From Saccharicrinis sp. (lineage in GTDB: Bacteria > Bacteroidota > Bacteroidia > Bacteroidales > Marinilabiliaceae): a DNA stretch of 64,000 nt. Positions 1 to 9,505 of this stretch are shown in pieces. A program made the translations under genes and the position numbers. Where the stretch lies: contig JAGXIP010000220.1 in assembly GCA_024635585.1 (NCBI GenBank), forward strand, positions 1 to 64,000, read 5' to 3'. The stretch's first letter is position 1. Every line of letters begins with the position of its first letter. A model generated the notes under the pieces. The model did not search any database, had not been told where the DNA came from, and was given only the letters and a program-made list of their open reading frames with translations.

Positions 1-216
1 TAAACAAAATGCCAACTTTGGAACCCATCGAATGATGGATAATTATCCAAAGCAGACTCCAAAAACAACAAATTACGAATCAATTGTATCATAAATAATC
101 GGGAACTTCAATTTTTTATGTAGTTTGCGGATATGAGGTTATCCTTTCAAGTTTTCGCAAAACCGAATAAAGCACGTCGTTTAATTATTTTACCTTTGCG
201 GCTTAAAAGGTAATTC

Positions 217-1176
217 ATGTTTTCAACATTATTTATAAATGTGTTGTCGGTATTTTTAATGATGATACCCGGATATGTTATCATCCGCAGAAACATTATT
301 TCCGAATCGGCACTCAAAGACTTTAGCCATATCATCGTTAAGGTATTGTACCCCTCCTTGATTTTTAGCTCCATAACAACAAACTTTACGCTCACCAAAG
401 TGCTGGAATCGTGGCAGCTGCCGGTTTCCATTTTTATGTTTTGTGTGCTTGGATATTTAATAGGTTTATTATATGCCGGATTTTTTAAAAGCGACAACCC
501 GCAAAGGCGAAAGAGTATTTTGTTTCAGATGACCATCAACAATTACTCTTTTTTACCCCTTGCCATCATCTCAAAACTTTATGGCGAGCAACATATGGCG
601 GCTCTCATATTATCTACCCTGGGTGCCGAATTAGCCGTATGGACGCTGGGAATGTCTATTCTGAATATGAACACTGGAGGATTTAAGTTTCGCGACCTAA
701 AGCACCTTTTGTCGCCGCCATTAATCAGTATTTACTTTTCGGGGGGGGTATTGTTGGTGCTCCATTTATTAAACATGCCCATACAGAATATATTCGACCA
801 TAATCTATTGTTGAATTACACCCAAAAAACCATTTACGAGCTAGGTCAAGCGACCATCCCATTGTCGTTGATTATGGTAGGGGGAAGAATGGGGAAAATT
901 AAATTGGGAGATTTAAAACAAAGAGATCTTTGGGCGGTAGCACTGTTCAGGCTGGTGCTAATACCTATTGCAGGAGTTATTATGTTCAAACTATTATTTC
1001 CTGAGCACCCTTATCTTAATGTGATGCTTATTGTGGCTGTAATGCCAAATGCCATAGCTAGTTTGGTTATGGGCGAATTGTATGGAGCCGACCAGAAATT
1101 GATTAGCGGTACTATATTGATAACGCATGTGTTATCCTTAATAACTATTCCTTTGTGGTTGTTATTTCTGCTCTAA
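217..1176 (+). CDS. AEC family (auxin efflux carrier-like) permease
   Basis: 319-aa ORF, multiple hydrophobic segments, AEC-type N-terminus (MFSTLFINVLSVFLMMIPGYVIIRRNIISESALKDFSHIIVKVLYPSLIF). Confidence 0.85.
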   Translation: MFSTLFINVLSVFLMMIPGYVIIRRNIISESALKDFSHIIVKVLYPSLIFSSITTNFTLTKVLESWQLPVSIFMFCVLGYLIGLLYAGFFKSDNPQRRKSILFQMTINNYSFLPLAIISKLYGEQHMAALILSTLGAELAVWTLGMSILNMNTGGFKFRDLKHLLSPPLISIYFSGGVLLVLHLLNMPIQNIFDHNLLLNYTQKTIYELGQATIPLSLIMVGGRMGKIKLGDLKQRDLWAVALFRLVLIPIAGVIMFKLLFPEHPYLNVMLIVAVMPNAIASLVMGELYGADQKLISGTILITHVLSLITIPLWLLFLL

Positions 1177-1226
1177 TTAGAGGCTATAAGAGAAGAATGA
1201 CAACAATTTTCTGTTTAAAAACCCTC

Positions 1227-1345
1227 CCTGCCTGCCGGCACAGGCAGGTAACTCTCCCGTAATTCTACGGGACAACCTGTTCCGAACTCGTTTCGGAAGG
1301 CTCTAAAGGGAGAACCGGAATTCCCCGCAGAGAGCCAGTCCCCCT
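1227..1345. repeat. Intergenic cluster of short palindromes (REP-like composite element)
   Basis: Consecutive hairpins: cctgcctg-ccggca-caggcagg, tcccgta-attc-tacggga, ttccgaa-ctcgt-ttcggaa, then a ccccctttaggggttagggg stretch. Confidence 0.6.
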
Positions 1346-1461
1346 TTAGGGGTTAGGGGTAATCACGATGGAGTATTATTTAAGTAGAAACTATAATTAA
1401 CGAACAATTTCTTTAATTTAGGGTTAGATGATTTCTACCGTAATAAAACAACAAAATAGCA

Positions 1462-2751
1462 ATGAGCAACAGTTTCAACTTACCAGTCAATGGTAAAAAG
1501 AGGATAATAATTATAGGTGCTGGTTTTGCAGGTTTAAAATTGGCACGCAAACTAGGTAGCTCTGTGTATCAAGTAGTGATGATAGACAAGAGGAACTATC
1601 ATCAATTTCAGCCTCTTTTTTATCAGGTGGCCACCTCGGGATTGGAGCCCAGTAACATTTCATTCCCCATCCGTAAAGTTTTTCAAGAACATGCCAATTT
1701 GCACTTCCGGAATACTGAATTGTTAGCGGTACGAACCGATGAAAAAATAATTGTTACCTCTTCCGGGGAGCTTAACTACCACAAATTAATTATCGCCACT
1801 GGTGTAGATACCAATTACTTCGGCAACCAGAATATCGAAAAGTACAGTATCCCCATGAAATCGACTTCTCAAGCTATTAACTTGCGAAACAGGATATTGG
1901 AAAGCTTTGAGGCAGCTATATTAACAGACAATAAAAAAGAGCAAACCAAACAATTGTCGGTGGTAATTGTAGGAGGAGGCCCAACCGGAGTGGAGTTATC
2001 GGGAGCTATTGCCGAATTAAAACGCTTTGTGCTACCCAAGGATTATCCAGAGCTGGATTTTAACCTGATGAAAATTCGCCTGTACGAAGCATCGCCAAAA
2101 TTACTAAACGTAATGAGCGAAAAAGCCAGCAAAGATGCCCTTAAATTCCTGACCAAACTGGGTGTTGAGGTTCATTTAAATACGATGATATCCGATTACG
2201 ACGGTGAGAATATGACCCTAGCCGACGGTACCATTTATAAAGTACAGAACCTAGTGTGGGCGGCTGGTGTTGGTGGGAAACGCATCAAAGGAATTTCCGA
2301 TGAGCATTACGTGCGCGCTAATCGTTTAGCAGTGGATAGAACTAACCAAATTATAGGGTTGAAAGATTTTTATGCTCTGGGCGATATTGCTTCAATGCAA
2401 ACCGATAAATATAAAAACGGACATCCTCAAGTGGCACAAGTGGCCATACAGCAGGCCGCACAACTTGCCAAAAACCTATTGCAGAATACCGAAGAGCCTT
2501 TTGAATATAACGATAAAGGCTCCATGGCAACGGTGGGTAGAAATATGGCTATCGTGGATTTGAAAAATTTTAGCTTTTCGGGAAGTATGGCTTGGTTCGT
2601 TTGGCTAATAGTGCACCTCATGGCCATTGTTGGCGTTAAAAATCGCTTGTTTATCATTATCAATTGGGCACAAGGTTATTTTTCCCGTGACCAATCGTTG
2701 AGGGTGCTTATCAGGCCGTTTAAAAAGCAGGAAAGCGATAAAGATAGTTAG
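1462..2751 (+). CDS. NAD(P)/FAD-dependent oxidoreductase, NDH-2 type NADH dehydrogenase
   Basis: 429 aa; two dinucleotide-binding motifs (IIIIGAGFAGLKLARKLG and VVIVGGGPTGVELSGAIAE); GDIASM motif; hydrophobic C-terminus. Confidence 0.9.
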   Translation: MSNSFNLPVNGKKRIIIIGAGFAGLKLARKLGSSVYQVVMIDKRNYHQFQPLFYQVATSGLEPSNISFPIRKVFQEHANLHFRNTELLAVRTDEKIIVTSSGELNYHKLIIATGVDTNYFGNQNIEKYSIPMKSTSQAINLRNRILESFEAAILTDNKKEQTKQLSVVIVGGGPTGVELSGAIAELKRFVLPKDYPELDFNLMKIRLYEASPKLLNVMSEKASKDALKFLTKLGVEVHLNTMISDYDGENMTLADGTIYKVQNLVWAAGVGGKRIKGISDEHYVRANRLAVDRTNQIIGLKDFYALGDIASMQTDKYKNGHPQVAQVAIQQAAQLAKNLLQNTEEPFEYNDKGSMATVGRNMAIVDLKNFSFSGSMAWFVWLIVHLMAIVGVKNRLFIIINWAQGYFSRDQSLRVLIRPFKKQESDKDS

Positions 2752-2819
2752 GTCGAAAGGTCAATAGATACTTAGTTTATTAGATTGTTAAGCCAATTCG
2801 AAGTGACTCCTAAATAAGA

Positions 2820-2862
2820 AAGGCCGAGGCATCCGAATGTCTTCTCGCTCAACCTAGGCCTT
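2820..2862. terminator. Putative bidirectional terminator between convergent genes
   Basis: Inverted repeat aaggccgagg ... cctaggcctt between the convergent ends of the NDH-2 and kinase genes; weak T tract. Confidence 0.4.
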
Positions 2863-2890
2863 AAAATAACAACAATGAGATGTATATTTT

Positions 2891-3877
2891 TTAGTTCTTC
2901 ATCTTTTTTAGCTCCTCATGAATCTTATCCCAACGATCCTTTTCCATCTTAGGTCCCACAACTTCAATCACGTTACCTGATAACAAAGCAGCTATCTCGC
3001 CGCATTTATCAAGTGGAAGAAGATTTATAAGACCATATAAAAATCCAGCAGCGTATAAATCGCCCGCTCCGGTGGTGTCAATACTATTTGCTGGAATAAC
3101 CCCAACTTCAAAAGCTGTTTTATTCTGCTTTATTAACGACCCTTGCTTACCTAACTTAAGGACGGCAATATTACAATCCTTGGCCATTTCGTCAAGCGCT
3201 TCACGATGCTCTTTTTTGGTAAAGGCCTTGGCTTCTTCTTCGTTGGCAAAAAGGATGTCCACATATTTTGCTACCATTTCCTTTAAAAAAGCAAGGTTAT
3301 CCTCCACCACATTAAAGCTGGCAAGGTCGAGTGAAACAATTAGCTTGGCTTCTTTTGCATACTTAAGCGCTTTTTCAATTAGCGGCTGGTTATATACCAA
3401 ATAGCCTTCGATATGAAAGTGGGTGTAACCCTCAAAAAGTTCTTTTGTTACATCGTCGGCACAGAGTTCAACGGCGGCACCAAGATAGGTGGCAAAAGTT
3501 CGCTCCGAATCGGGACTTATTAAAGCCACTGCCTTCCCTGATTCGTTATCGCTTTCCAACAATTTAGCATCTATATTATTGGCGCTCATATCTTTTTTAA
3601 AGAAAGCGCCCAACACATCCTTTCCTACTTTGCCAAAAAACCCGGTGGCAACCCCCAAACACGAAAGTCCATGTATGGTATTTGCTGCCGAGCCTCCCGA
3701 TGCCATCTCTTGAACGTGATTCGCAATTTCAAGTAATATGGTTGCCGATGTTTCTGCACTGACCAATTGCATACTTCCCTTCGGAAAATTTAATTTTGTT
3801 AACAAATCGTCATTCTCCATCCTGGTTAAAATATCAACCAACGCATTACCCATTCCCAAAACCTTACTCATAATCAA
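2891..3877 (-). CDS. PfkB-family carbohydrate kinase, adenosine kinase-like
   Basis: 328 aa; N-terminal GNALVDIL, GGSAANT motif, C-terminal DTTGAGDLYAAGFLYG anion-hole motif. Confidence 0.88.
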   Translation of the reverse strand: MIMSKVLGMGNALVDILTRMENDDLLTKLNFPKGSMQLVSAETSATILLEIANHVQEMASGGSAANTIHGLSCLGVATGFFGKVGKDVLGAFFKKDMSANNIDAKLLESDNESGKAVALISPDSERTFATYLGAAVELCADDVTKELFEGYTHFHIEGYLVYNQPLIEKALKYAKEAKLIVSLDLASFNVVEDNLAFLKEMVAKYVDILFANEEEAKAFTKKEHREALDEMAKDCNIAVLKLGKQGSLIKQNKTAFEVGVIPANSIDTTGAGDLYAAGFLYGLINLLPLDKCGEIAALLSGNVIEVVGPKMEKDRWDKIHEELKKMKN

Positions 3878-4058
3878 CTACTTATTATCTTATTGTAATT
3901 TTTACTAAAATATTTCCACAAAGATATTGCATACTTTCAATAATCCTATTACTTTTGCTCCGCATTTGACAAAACACTATCGTAAACGGCGGCAGAATTT
4001 TAAATGTATAAACCACTTTTTTTGGTTTATTTATTTACATCAAGAGTGTATATTATAC

Positions 4059-4132
4059 TCCTCCTTAGCTCAGCTGGTTAGAGCACCTGACTGTTAATCA
4101 GGGGGTCCTAGGTTCAAGTCCTAGAGGAGGAG
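4059..4132 (+). tRNA. tRNA-Asn (GTT)
   Basis: tcctcct/aggagga acceptor stem, D-arm gctcagctggttagagc, anticodon arm cctga-ctgttaa-tcagg, T-arm ctagg-ttcaagt-cctag. Confidence 0.95.
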
Positions 4133-4138
4133 CAAAAA

Positions 4139-4171
4139 AAGAGATTCGATTCATTTCGAGTCTCTTTTTTT
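4139..4171 (+). terminator. Rho-independent terminator after tRNA-Asn
   Basis: agagattcga-ttcatt-tcgagtctct followed by a T run. Confidence 0.8.
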
Positions 4172-4193
4172 ATGGGGTAAATTTGTGGGTGAT

Positions 4194-4276
4194 TGGAATG
4201 GATTAGCTCAATTGGTTATAGCATCCCGTGATTTTTGATCACGGGAGGGTCCTAGGTTCAAGTCCTAGCGGGGGAG
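4194..4276 (+). pseudogene. Degenerate tRNA-Asn-derived tandem copy 1
   Basis: Retains tagctca D-arm and gggtcctaggttcaagtcctag T-arm; anticodon stem extended to tcccgtga-tttttga-tcacggga; acceptor strands no longer pair. Confidence 0.7.
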
Positions 4277-4283
4277 CAAAACA

Positions 4284-4315
4284 AGAGATTCGATTAATTT
4301 CGGGTCTCTTTTTTT
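4284..4315 (+). terminator. Decaying copy of the tRNA-Asn terminator
   Basis: agagattcga-ttaatt-tcgggtctcttttttt; same position relative to pseudo-copy 1 as the terminator after the intact tRNA. Confidence 0.6.
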
Positions 4316-4334
4316 ACGGGGTAATTTTGGGGGA

Positions 4335-4438
4335 TTGGAGTGGATTAGCTCAGCTTGTTATCTGCCATTCGGCAGACAGGAAGCATCCCGTAATTTTTCA
4401 TCACGGGAGGGTCCTAGGTTCAAGTCCTAGAGGGGGAG
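4335..4438 (+). pseudogene. Degenerate tRNA-Asn-derived tandem copy 2 with palindrome insertion
   Basis: Same D- and T-arm remnants as copy 1, interrupted at 4361-4381 by tctgccattcggcagacagga. Confidence 0.7.
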
Positions 4439-4733
4439 CAAAACAAAGAGATTCAATTAATTTTGGGTCTCTTTGTTTGTTGTGTACAAGTTCGGAACTT
4501 CTCTTTGTGTTTTATAATACTCCAATAATTACCAAAATATACCAGTAAACTTAAAAAATATCCTTAGATAACTCCCTTAACTCAGAGCCCAATTGTCCAT
4601 TTTATCCTGTAACTAAAACATTCATGTGTTTATAATTGATTTTTTTTGCCACATAGCCTGCCCCGAACTTGATTCGGGGGAAATCGCCATTACAATTATC
4701 CCCCTTTGTGTGAGGACACTCACATAGCTCGTT

Positions 4734-5288
4734 TCACAACTTAAATGGTATTTCGGTTTCCGATAAGGGTTTTAACTTTTTATCTTTTTCTGACAACAAA
4801 ATATCTTCATGGTTTATCTGCCAATCAATTCCCAGTTCCGGATCATCCCAGGCAATACCGGAATCATGCTCTGGTGCATACCAATTGTCCACTTTATACG
4901 AAAATATTGCCGACTTACTTAATACAATAAAAGCATGTGCGAATCCTCTTGGAACAAAAAATTGCCGCTTATTCTCGTCTGACAGCTCCACCGAAACATG
5001 TTTTCCGTAAGTGAGTGAACCCATTCTTAAATCCACTGCCACATCCAGCACTTTGCCCTCAATACAACGAACCAACTTGGCCTGATTATAGGGAGGCCTT
5101 TGAAAATGAAGCCCTCTTAAAACACCATAACTTGAGCGAGATTCGTTGTCCTGTAAGAAATTAACTTCACCAATATTTTCCTCAAAACTTTTTTGGTTAA
5201 ATGATTCGAAGAAGTAACCCCTGGGATCACCAAACACTTTAGGCTCTATGATTACCAGTCCTTCTATTTCTGTCTTAATAAATTGCAT
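4734..5288 (-). CDS. rfbC: dTDP-4-dehydrorhamnose 3,5-epimerase
   Basis: 184 aa; PKVFGDPRGYFFESFN, YGVLRGLHFQ, FVPRGFAHAF motifs typical of RmlC. Confidence 0.93.
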   Translation of the reverse strand: MQFIKTEIEGLVIIEPKVFGDPRGYFFESFNQKSFEENIGEVNFLQDNESRSSYGVLRGLHFQRPPYNQAKLVRCIEGKVLDVAVDLRMGSLTYGKHVSVELSDENKRQFFVPRGFAHAFIVLSKSAIFSYKVDNWYAPEHDSGIAWDDPELGIDWQINHEDILLSEKDKKLKPLSETEIPFKL

Positions 5289-5344
5289 AATACCTTTTTG
5301 CTAAGGACAATAAATACTGTCCATATTGATTTTTCTTTAATTTC

Positions 5345-6568
5345 TCATCCAACATTACAAATTGGTCCTCTGATATCTGTGTGCCTTAGATTGTATTGCT
5401 GCAAATAATAACAGAGCACCGCAAGATAAATAGCATTTATGCCTGATGAATAAATATGACCTGTTAAAGCTCCAATAAACAAGAATTGACTCACTAAAAA
5501 AAATCCCATTGAATTCTTTCTTGTAAACGAAAACATTGTTTTGAAAAGCAAAATGAAATATAGAATAGTTCCTATAATTCCACCAAATAAGTATAAATCA
5601 ACTAAACCCATCTCTGTAACAGGCATTTCGACAAAAGTGCCACCAATAAAAATGTTATACCATTTCCAATCCTCCAATAACGTAAACACTTTCTGCTCGA
5701 ATAAAAGGCTACGTTTGGAAGTAATGGAATATATTAAACCTTGCTCCTCATAAATTCTATAGAAGAAGCTAAAAATCCCCGAAAAATAGGCGAAAACACA
5801 CAACCCTAGAATCGAAATTCCAATACCTATTAATTTTTGATTTAAAGAGATTTGTTTTATTATAAAAAATATGAAAAAGGAATAGCAAAGCAGGAATAGC
5901 ATGATAGCTTTTGTACCTAAAATTAAAGATGCAAACAACAACAAAATTAGTGGTACGGTATGTTTAAAGTTTTTAGCCTTTAGCGCGGCAGTTCCAAAAT
6001 AAGTAATCCCAATCATCCAGAAAAATGTAATCTCATTTTGAGTGGAAAACGGAGGTTTGAATCCAAAACGATATCCACCATAGGTATGAAAATAGGACAG
6101 ATCAAAAGCAAATGCAACCAATACTATAAGTGCCGATAAAATAAATATACTTTCAAAAGTTATTCTAATATCCTCCCATTTAAAATTTAAAGATTGAATT
6201 GCAACAAACAGGAGCATAGGGAATACATACTTATTTCCTTCTTTAAACAATTGAAATAAATGATTGAAATTCAGAACAGTATCTGTTGAAAATAAATACA
6301 AAGTATAACCAACTATAGGTATAATAGCAAAGCCTAGAATCATTAGTAAAAAAGAGCGCTTAACTCCCTTAACCCATAATAATATGAGAAAAATAATTTC
6401 AACAATTCCTTTACCATAAAAGGAAATACTATTACTAGTATTTAACCCATGTGTTTGGTCAATATAAAAATTAACCATATCCAAAATAAAAAAAAGAGAC
6501 ATGACATATGAAACACCGTACCTCTTTATTGAATTTTTAATACGAACGCTATTTAGATAAGACCTCAT
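5345..6568 (-). CDS. O-antigen polymerase/ligase-like (Wzy-type) membrane protein
   Basis: 407 aa polytopic membrane protein within a glycosyltransferase cluster. Confidence 0.6.
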   Translation of the reverse strand: MRSYLNSVRIKNSIKRYGVSYVMSLFFILDMVNFYIDQTHGLNTSNSISFYGKGIVEIIFLILLWVKGVKRSFLLMILGFAIIPIVGYTLYLFSTDTVLNFNHLFQLFKEGNKYVFPMLLFVAIQSLNFKWEDIRITFESIFILSALIVLVAFAFDLSYFHTYGGYRFGFKPPFSTQNEITFFWMIGITYFGTAALKAKNFKHTVPLILLLFASLILGTKAIMLFLLCYSFFIFFIIKQISLNQKLIGIGISILGLCVFAYFSGIFSFFYRIYEEQGLIYSITSKRSLLFEQKVFTLLEDWKWYNIFIGGTFVEMPVTEMGLVDLYLFGGIIGTILYFILLFKTMFSFTRKNSMGFFLVSQFLFIGALTGHIYSSGINAIYLAVLCYYLQQYNLRHTDIRGPICNVG

Positions 6569-7640
6569 TGAATAATTCTTCGTATTGGGATACTATTCGT
6601 TCCCAACTATAAAGTTTCTGAATTTTTAAAAAATTTGAATTAACAATATCCACCCTATTGTCTGCTGGGAAATTTATTACTACATCCTTTACGTCTTCCT
6701 TGGTATTAAAATATAAAGCGTCGTTACCTAAGATTGATCTATTAAACAAATTATCATTGGCACAAATAAATGCCCCAGAACCCATTGCTTCCAATAAACT
6801 TGGGTTGGTACCTCCAACTGTATGACCGTGAAAATAAATCTGAGCGTAATATCTTAAGTTATTGAGTATATTAATGTCATATACCCCTCCTACAAATCGA
6901 ATATTTATATTGTGTTTATACTTATCTTTTAAATATTCACCATACTTTGTTTCATGATTACCTATAACAAGAAATGGTTGCCCATTGTTAGCTAAATCAA
7001 TGCCATCCAAAATAATTTCAATACTATTTTCCGGCTCTAATCTGGCTATCAACATACTGTATTGATGGGCTGTAACATTATACACCTTAAGCGATTCAAT
7101 GGAATAATCTTTTATTACATGCGACCCATAGGGAATATAAGTGGACTCCACAGAATATTTATCTTTCAAATATTTTTGAATACCTATTGAGTCTGCCACC
7201 AAATGATGACTATGTTTAACCCCTAATTTTTCTGCGTATAAAAGAAACTGCTGCACTTTTTTTGTATACTTCGTACGTTTCCATTCCAGACCATCCATAT
7301 TAGTAACCACTTTTGTCTTGCTCGGAAGTAGTTTGCCCCAAATACTGCTACTTGTATACCCTAACTGTAGTATAATATCATACCCTCTGTTTCTAGAGTC
7401 AAGAATGCAATTCAAATCATAGATAAACTGACCTGACGTTCCTATCTTCTCTTCTGGATCGTATTTATGAATAATTTTTACGCCTTCCCACTCTTTCTCC
7501 TGATAGGGATGAAAATGGCTGTTGTAAACTGAAACTTCATGCCCTCTATCTACTAAATATTTAGCTACATATTCAGCGAACTGCTCAAATCCTCCGTAAT
7601 AGTTTGGGATGCCGCGTGTGCCTAGAATGGCTATTTTCAT
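6549..7640 (-). CDS. Glycosyltransferase with DUF1972-type N-terminus (rhamnosyltransferase-like)
   Basis: 363 aa; N-terminus MKIAILGTRGIPNYYGGFEQFAEYVAKYL; GGTNPSLLEAMGSGAFI donor-site motif. Confidence 0.88.
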   Translation of the reverse strand: MKIAILGTRGIPNYYGGFEQFAEYVAKYLVDRGHEVSVYNSHFHPYQEKEWEGVKIIHKYDPEEKIGTSGQFIYDLNCILDSRNRGYDIILQLGYTSSSIWGKLLPSKTKVVTNMDGLEWKRTKYTKKVQQFLLYAEKLGVKHSHHLVADSIGIQKYLKDKYSVESTYIPYGSHVIKDYSIESLKVYNVTAHQYSMLIARLEPENSIEIILDGIDLANNGQPFLVIGNHETKYGEYLKDKYKHNINIRFVGGVYDINILNNLRYYAQIYFHGHTVGGTNPSLLEAMGSGAFICANDNLFNRSILGNDALYFNTKEDVKDVVINFPADNRVDIVNSNFLKIQKLYSWERIVSQYEELFNEVLSK

Positions 7641-8770
7641 AACGATCTATTGAAATTATTTTGGGTTAGTATATTTTTTATTTTTAATGCAGATTTTTGC
7701 CATGTATATTTGTGACTGTGATCAAGCCCCTTCTTTATATATTTTTCCCGTTCTTCTTCATCAATTATTAACTTGTTAACTTCTTTTACTAATTCTTTTG
7801 TGTTTTTAGGGTCGAAATAGAGTGATGCATCGCCGCAAATTTCCGGCAAACAAGAAGCATTTGATACCACAGTTGGCACTCCGGACTTCATCGCTTCCAA
7901 AGGAGGAAGACCAAATCCTTCAGCAAAAGATGGAAAAACGAATATCTGAGCTGCACCTAATACATTAAGGAGGTCATTATACGTTAAATATCCTAACATC
8001 TTTACTCTCTCTTCCAGTCCTAATTCGACAATAGTTTTATCTATATCAAAGGTTTTGTGATCTTTCTTTCCAATAATAACTAAACTATAATCATATGCTA
8101 AGAATGGCATTGCCTCTAATATTGTTTTTATATTTTTTCTTATATTAACCCTTCCGAGGTAAAGAAAATATTTCTCCGGCAGATCGAACTTTTTTCTGAC
8201 TAATAATTTCTCATCTTGTGTGATTGGCCTGAAGTCATCGGATACACCGTGATATACAACATGAATATCTTTTTTTATTTTAAGGTATTTAGTTATCCTA
8301 TCTTTCTCAGAATTTGAAATTGTTATAATAGAATGTGCAAATTGTGCCGTAAATCTCATTAAACTGTAAATTCTCCTTTCGACATAACTAAAATAATTAG
8401 GGTAATCAAAAAATAGAAAATCGTGTATGAATGCAACGTTCTTTGTTCTTTTATAAAAAATGACTGGGCTGAAATTTTGATACAGACAAACATCGACACC
8501 TAACTTGTCTGCATAATATGGCATCACAAACATATTGCTAATAAAATTAAGGGTACTAGGTATGTAAACTAAAGTAATGTTTGTCTTTTGTCCAATTTTA
8601 GATAAGATCTCATGTTCATACTTTTGATCCATTCTGCGAAGAAAAAGGTAAACTTGATTATCCGATATTTGATGTATAAATTGATCTACTAAATTACGTA
8701 CAACTACTTTGCCACTGGGGTTTCCATTAAAATACCATTTAGCGTCAATGCCTATTTTCCTCATTAACAT
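7637..8770 (-). CDS. Glycosyltransferase family 4 protein
   Basis: 377 aa; FLYLGRVNIRKNIKTILEAM and FPSFAEGFGLPPLEAMKSGVPTVVSNASCLPEICGDASLYFDP GT-B motifs. Confidence 0.92.
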   Translation of the reverse strand: MLMRKIGIDAKWYFNGNPSGKVVVRNLVDQFIHQISDNQVYLFLRRMDQKYEHEILSKIGQKTNITLVYIPSTLNFISNMFVMPYYADKLGVDVCLYQNFSPVIFYKRTKNVAFIHDFLFFDYPNYFSYVERRIYSLMRFTAQFAHSIITISNSEKDRITKYLKIKKDIHVVYHGVSDDFRPITQDEKLLVRKKFDLPEKYFLYLGRVNIRKNIKTILEAMPFLAYDYSLVIIGKKDHKTFDIDKTIVELGLEERVKMLGYLTYNDLLNVLGAAQIFVFPSFAEGFGLPPLEAMKSGVPTVVSNASCLPEICGDASLYFDPKNTKELVKEVNKLIIDEEEREKYIKKGLDHSHKYTWQKSALKIKNILTQNNFNRSL

Positions 8771-8975
8771 ATAAAATATCGATGAACAGATAAGAAAATT
8801 TCGGAAGGAAAATTCTAATTATCTGCGTACTTAGATTGGTATTAAACATAGATATAACGAATTAAATATCAAAACAAACAATGTGAGATTAAAGAACAAT
8901 ATAATAAATTGTTTAATATTTAATTTATTTAAAAAGAAATCAAAATATTCCGTGATAAATTTCCAATATAATTAT

Positions 8976-9420
8976 CAGTATTTACTGAAAACAAATATAA
9001 ACCATAACCGAATATGCGTATATTACTAGAGCGTGTAATCATTAGTAAAAAAGGGCGGTAACTCCTTTAAACCAGAGTAATATGAGAAAAATAATTCCTA
9101 CTATTCTCTTTCTATAAAAGGAAATACTATTACGAGTATTTAACCCATTTGTTTCATCAATATAAAAAGTGACCACATCCTAAATAATTTCAAATCTATT
9201 TTCCGACTCTAATCTGGCTATCAACATACTGTATTGATGGGCTGTAACATTATACTTCTTAAGCGACTCAAAGGAATATTCTTTTATTACATGAGACCCA
9301 TAGGGAATATAGGTGGACTCCACAGCATATTTATCTTTCAAATATTTTTGAATACCCATTGAGTCTGCCACCAAATGGTGACTATATTTAACACCTAATT
9401 TGTTGGCATAAAAGAAACTT
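8976..9420 (-). pseudogene. Chimeric remnant: wzy fragment fused to DUF1972-type glycosyltransferase fragment
   Basis: 8976-9187 resembles 6277-6489 (wzy) and 9187-9420 resembles 7015-7250 (GT); the intervening ~0.5 kb is absent. Confidence 0.82.
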
Positions 9421-9505
9421 CATAACCTTTTAAAATATCCGATAAATTATTTTTTCGACTTATTTATTAACAACAAAACTTATTATAATTAAAATTATAG
9501 AGAAC

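Noticed and set aside
4194-4276. Second functional tRNA (possible TTT anticodon)
   Set aside because: Acceptor strands do not pair, D-stem is broken and the anticodon stem is too long; called as a decayed copy.
4228-4548. 106-aa ORF across the tRNA-Asn tandem copies
   Set aside because: Its repeated peptide is simply translation of the pseudo-tRNA/terminator repeats.
9180-9374. 64-aa ORF as a real gene
   Set aside because: It is the surviving open frame of the chimeric glycosyltransferase pseudogene, lacking both N- and C-terminal domains.
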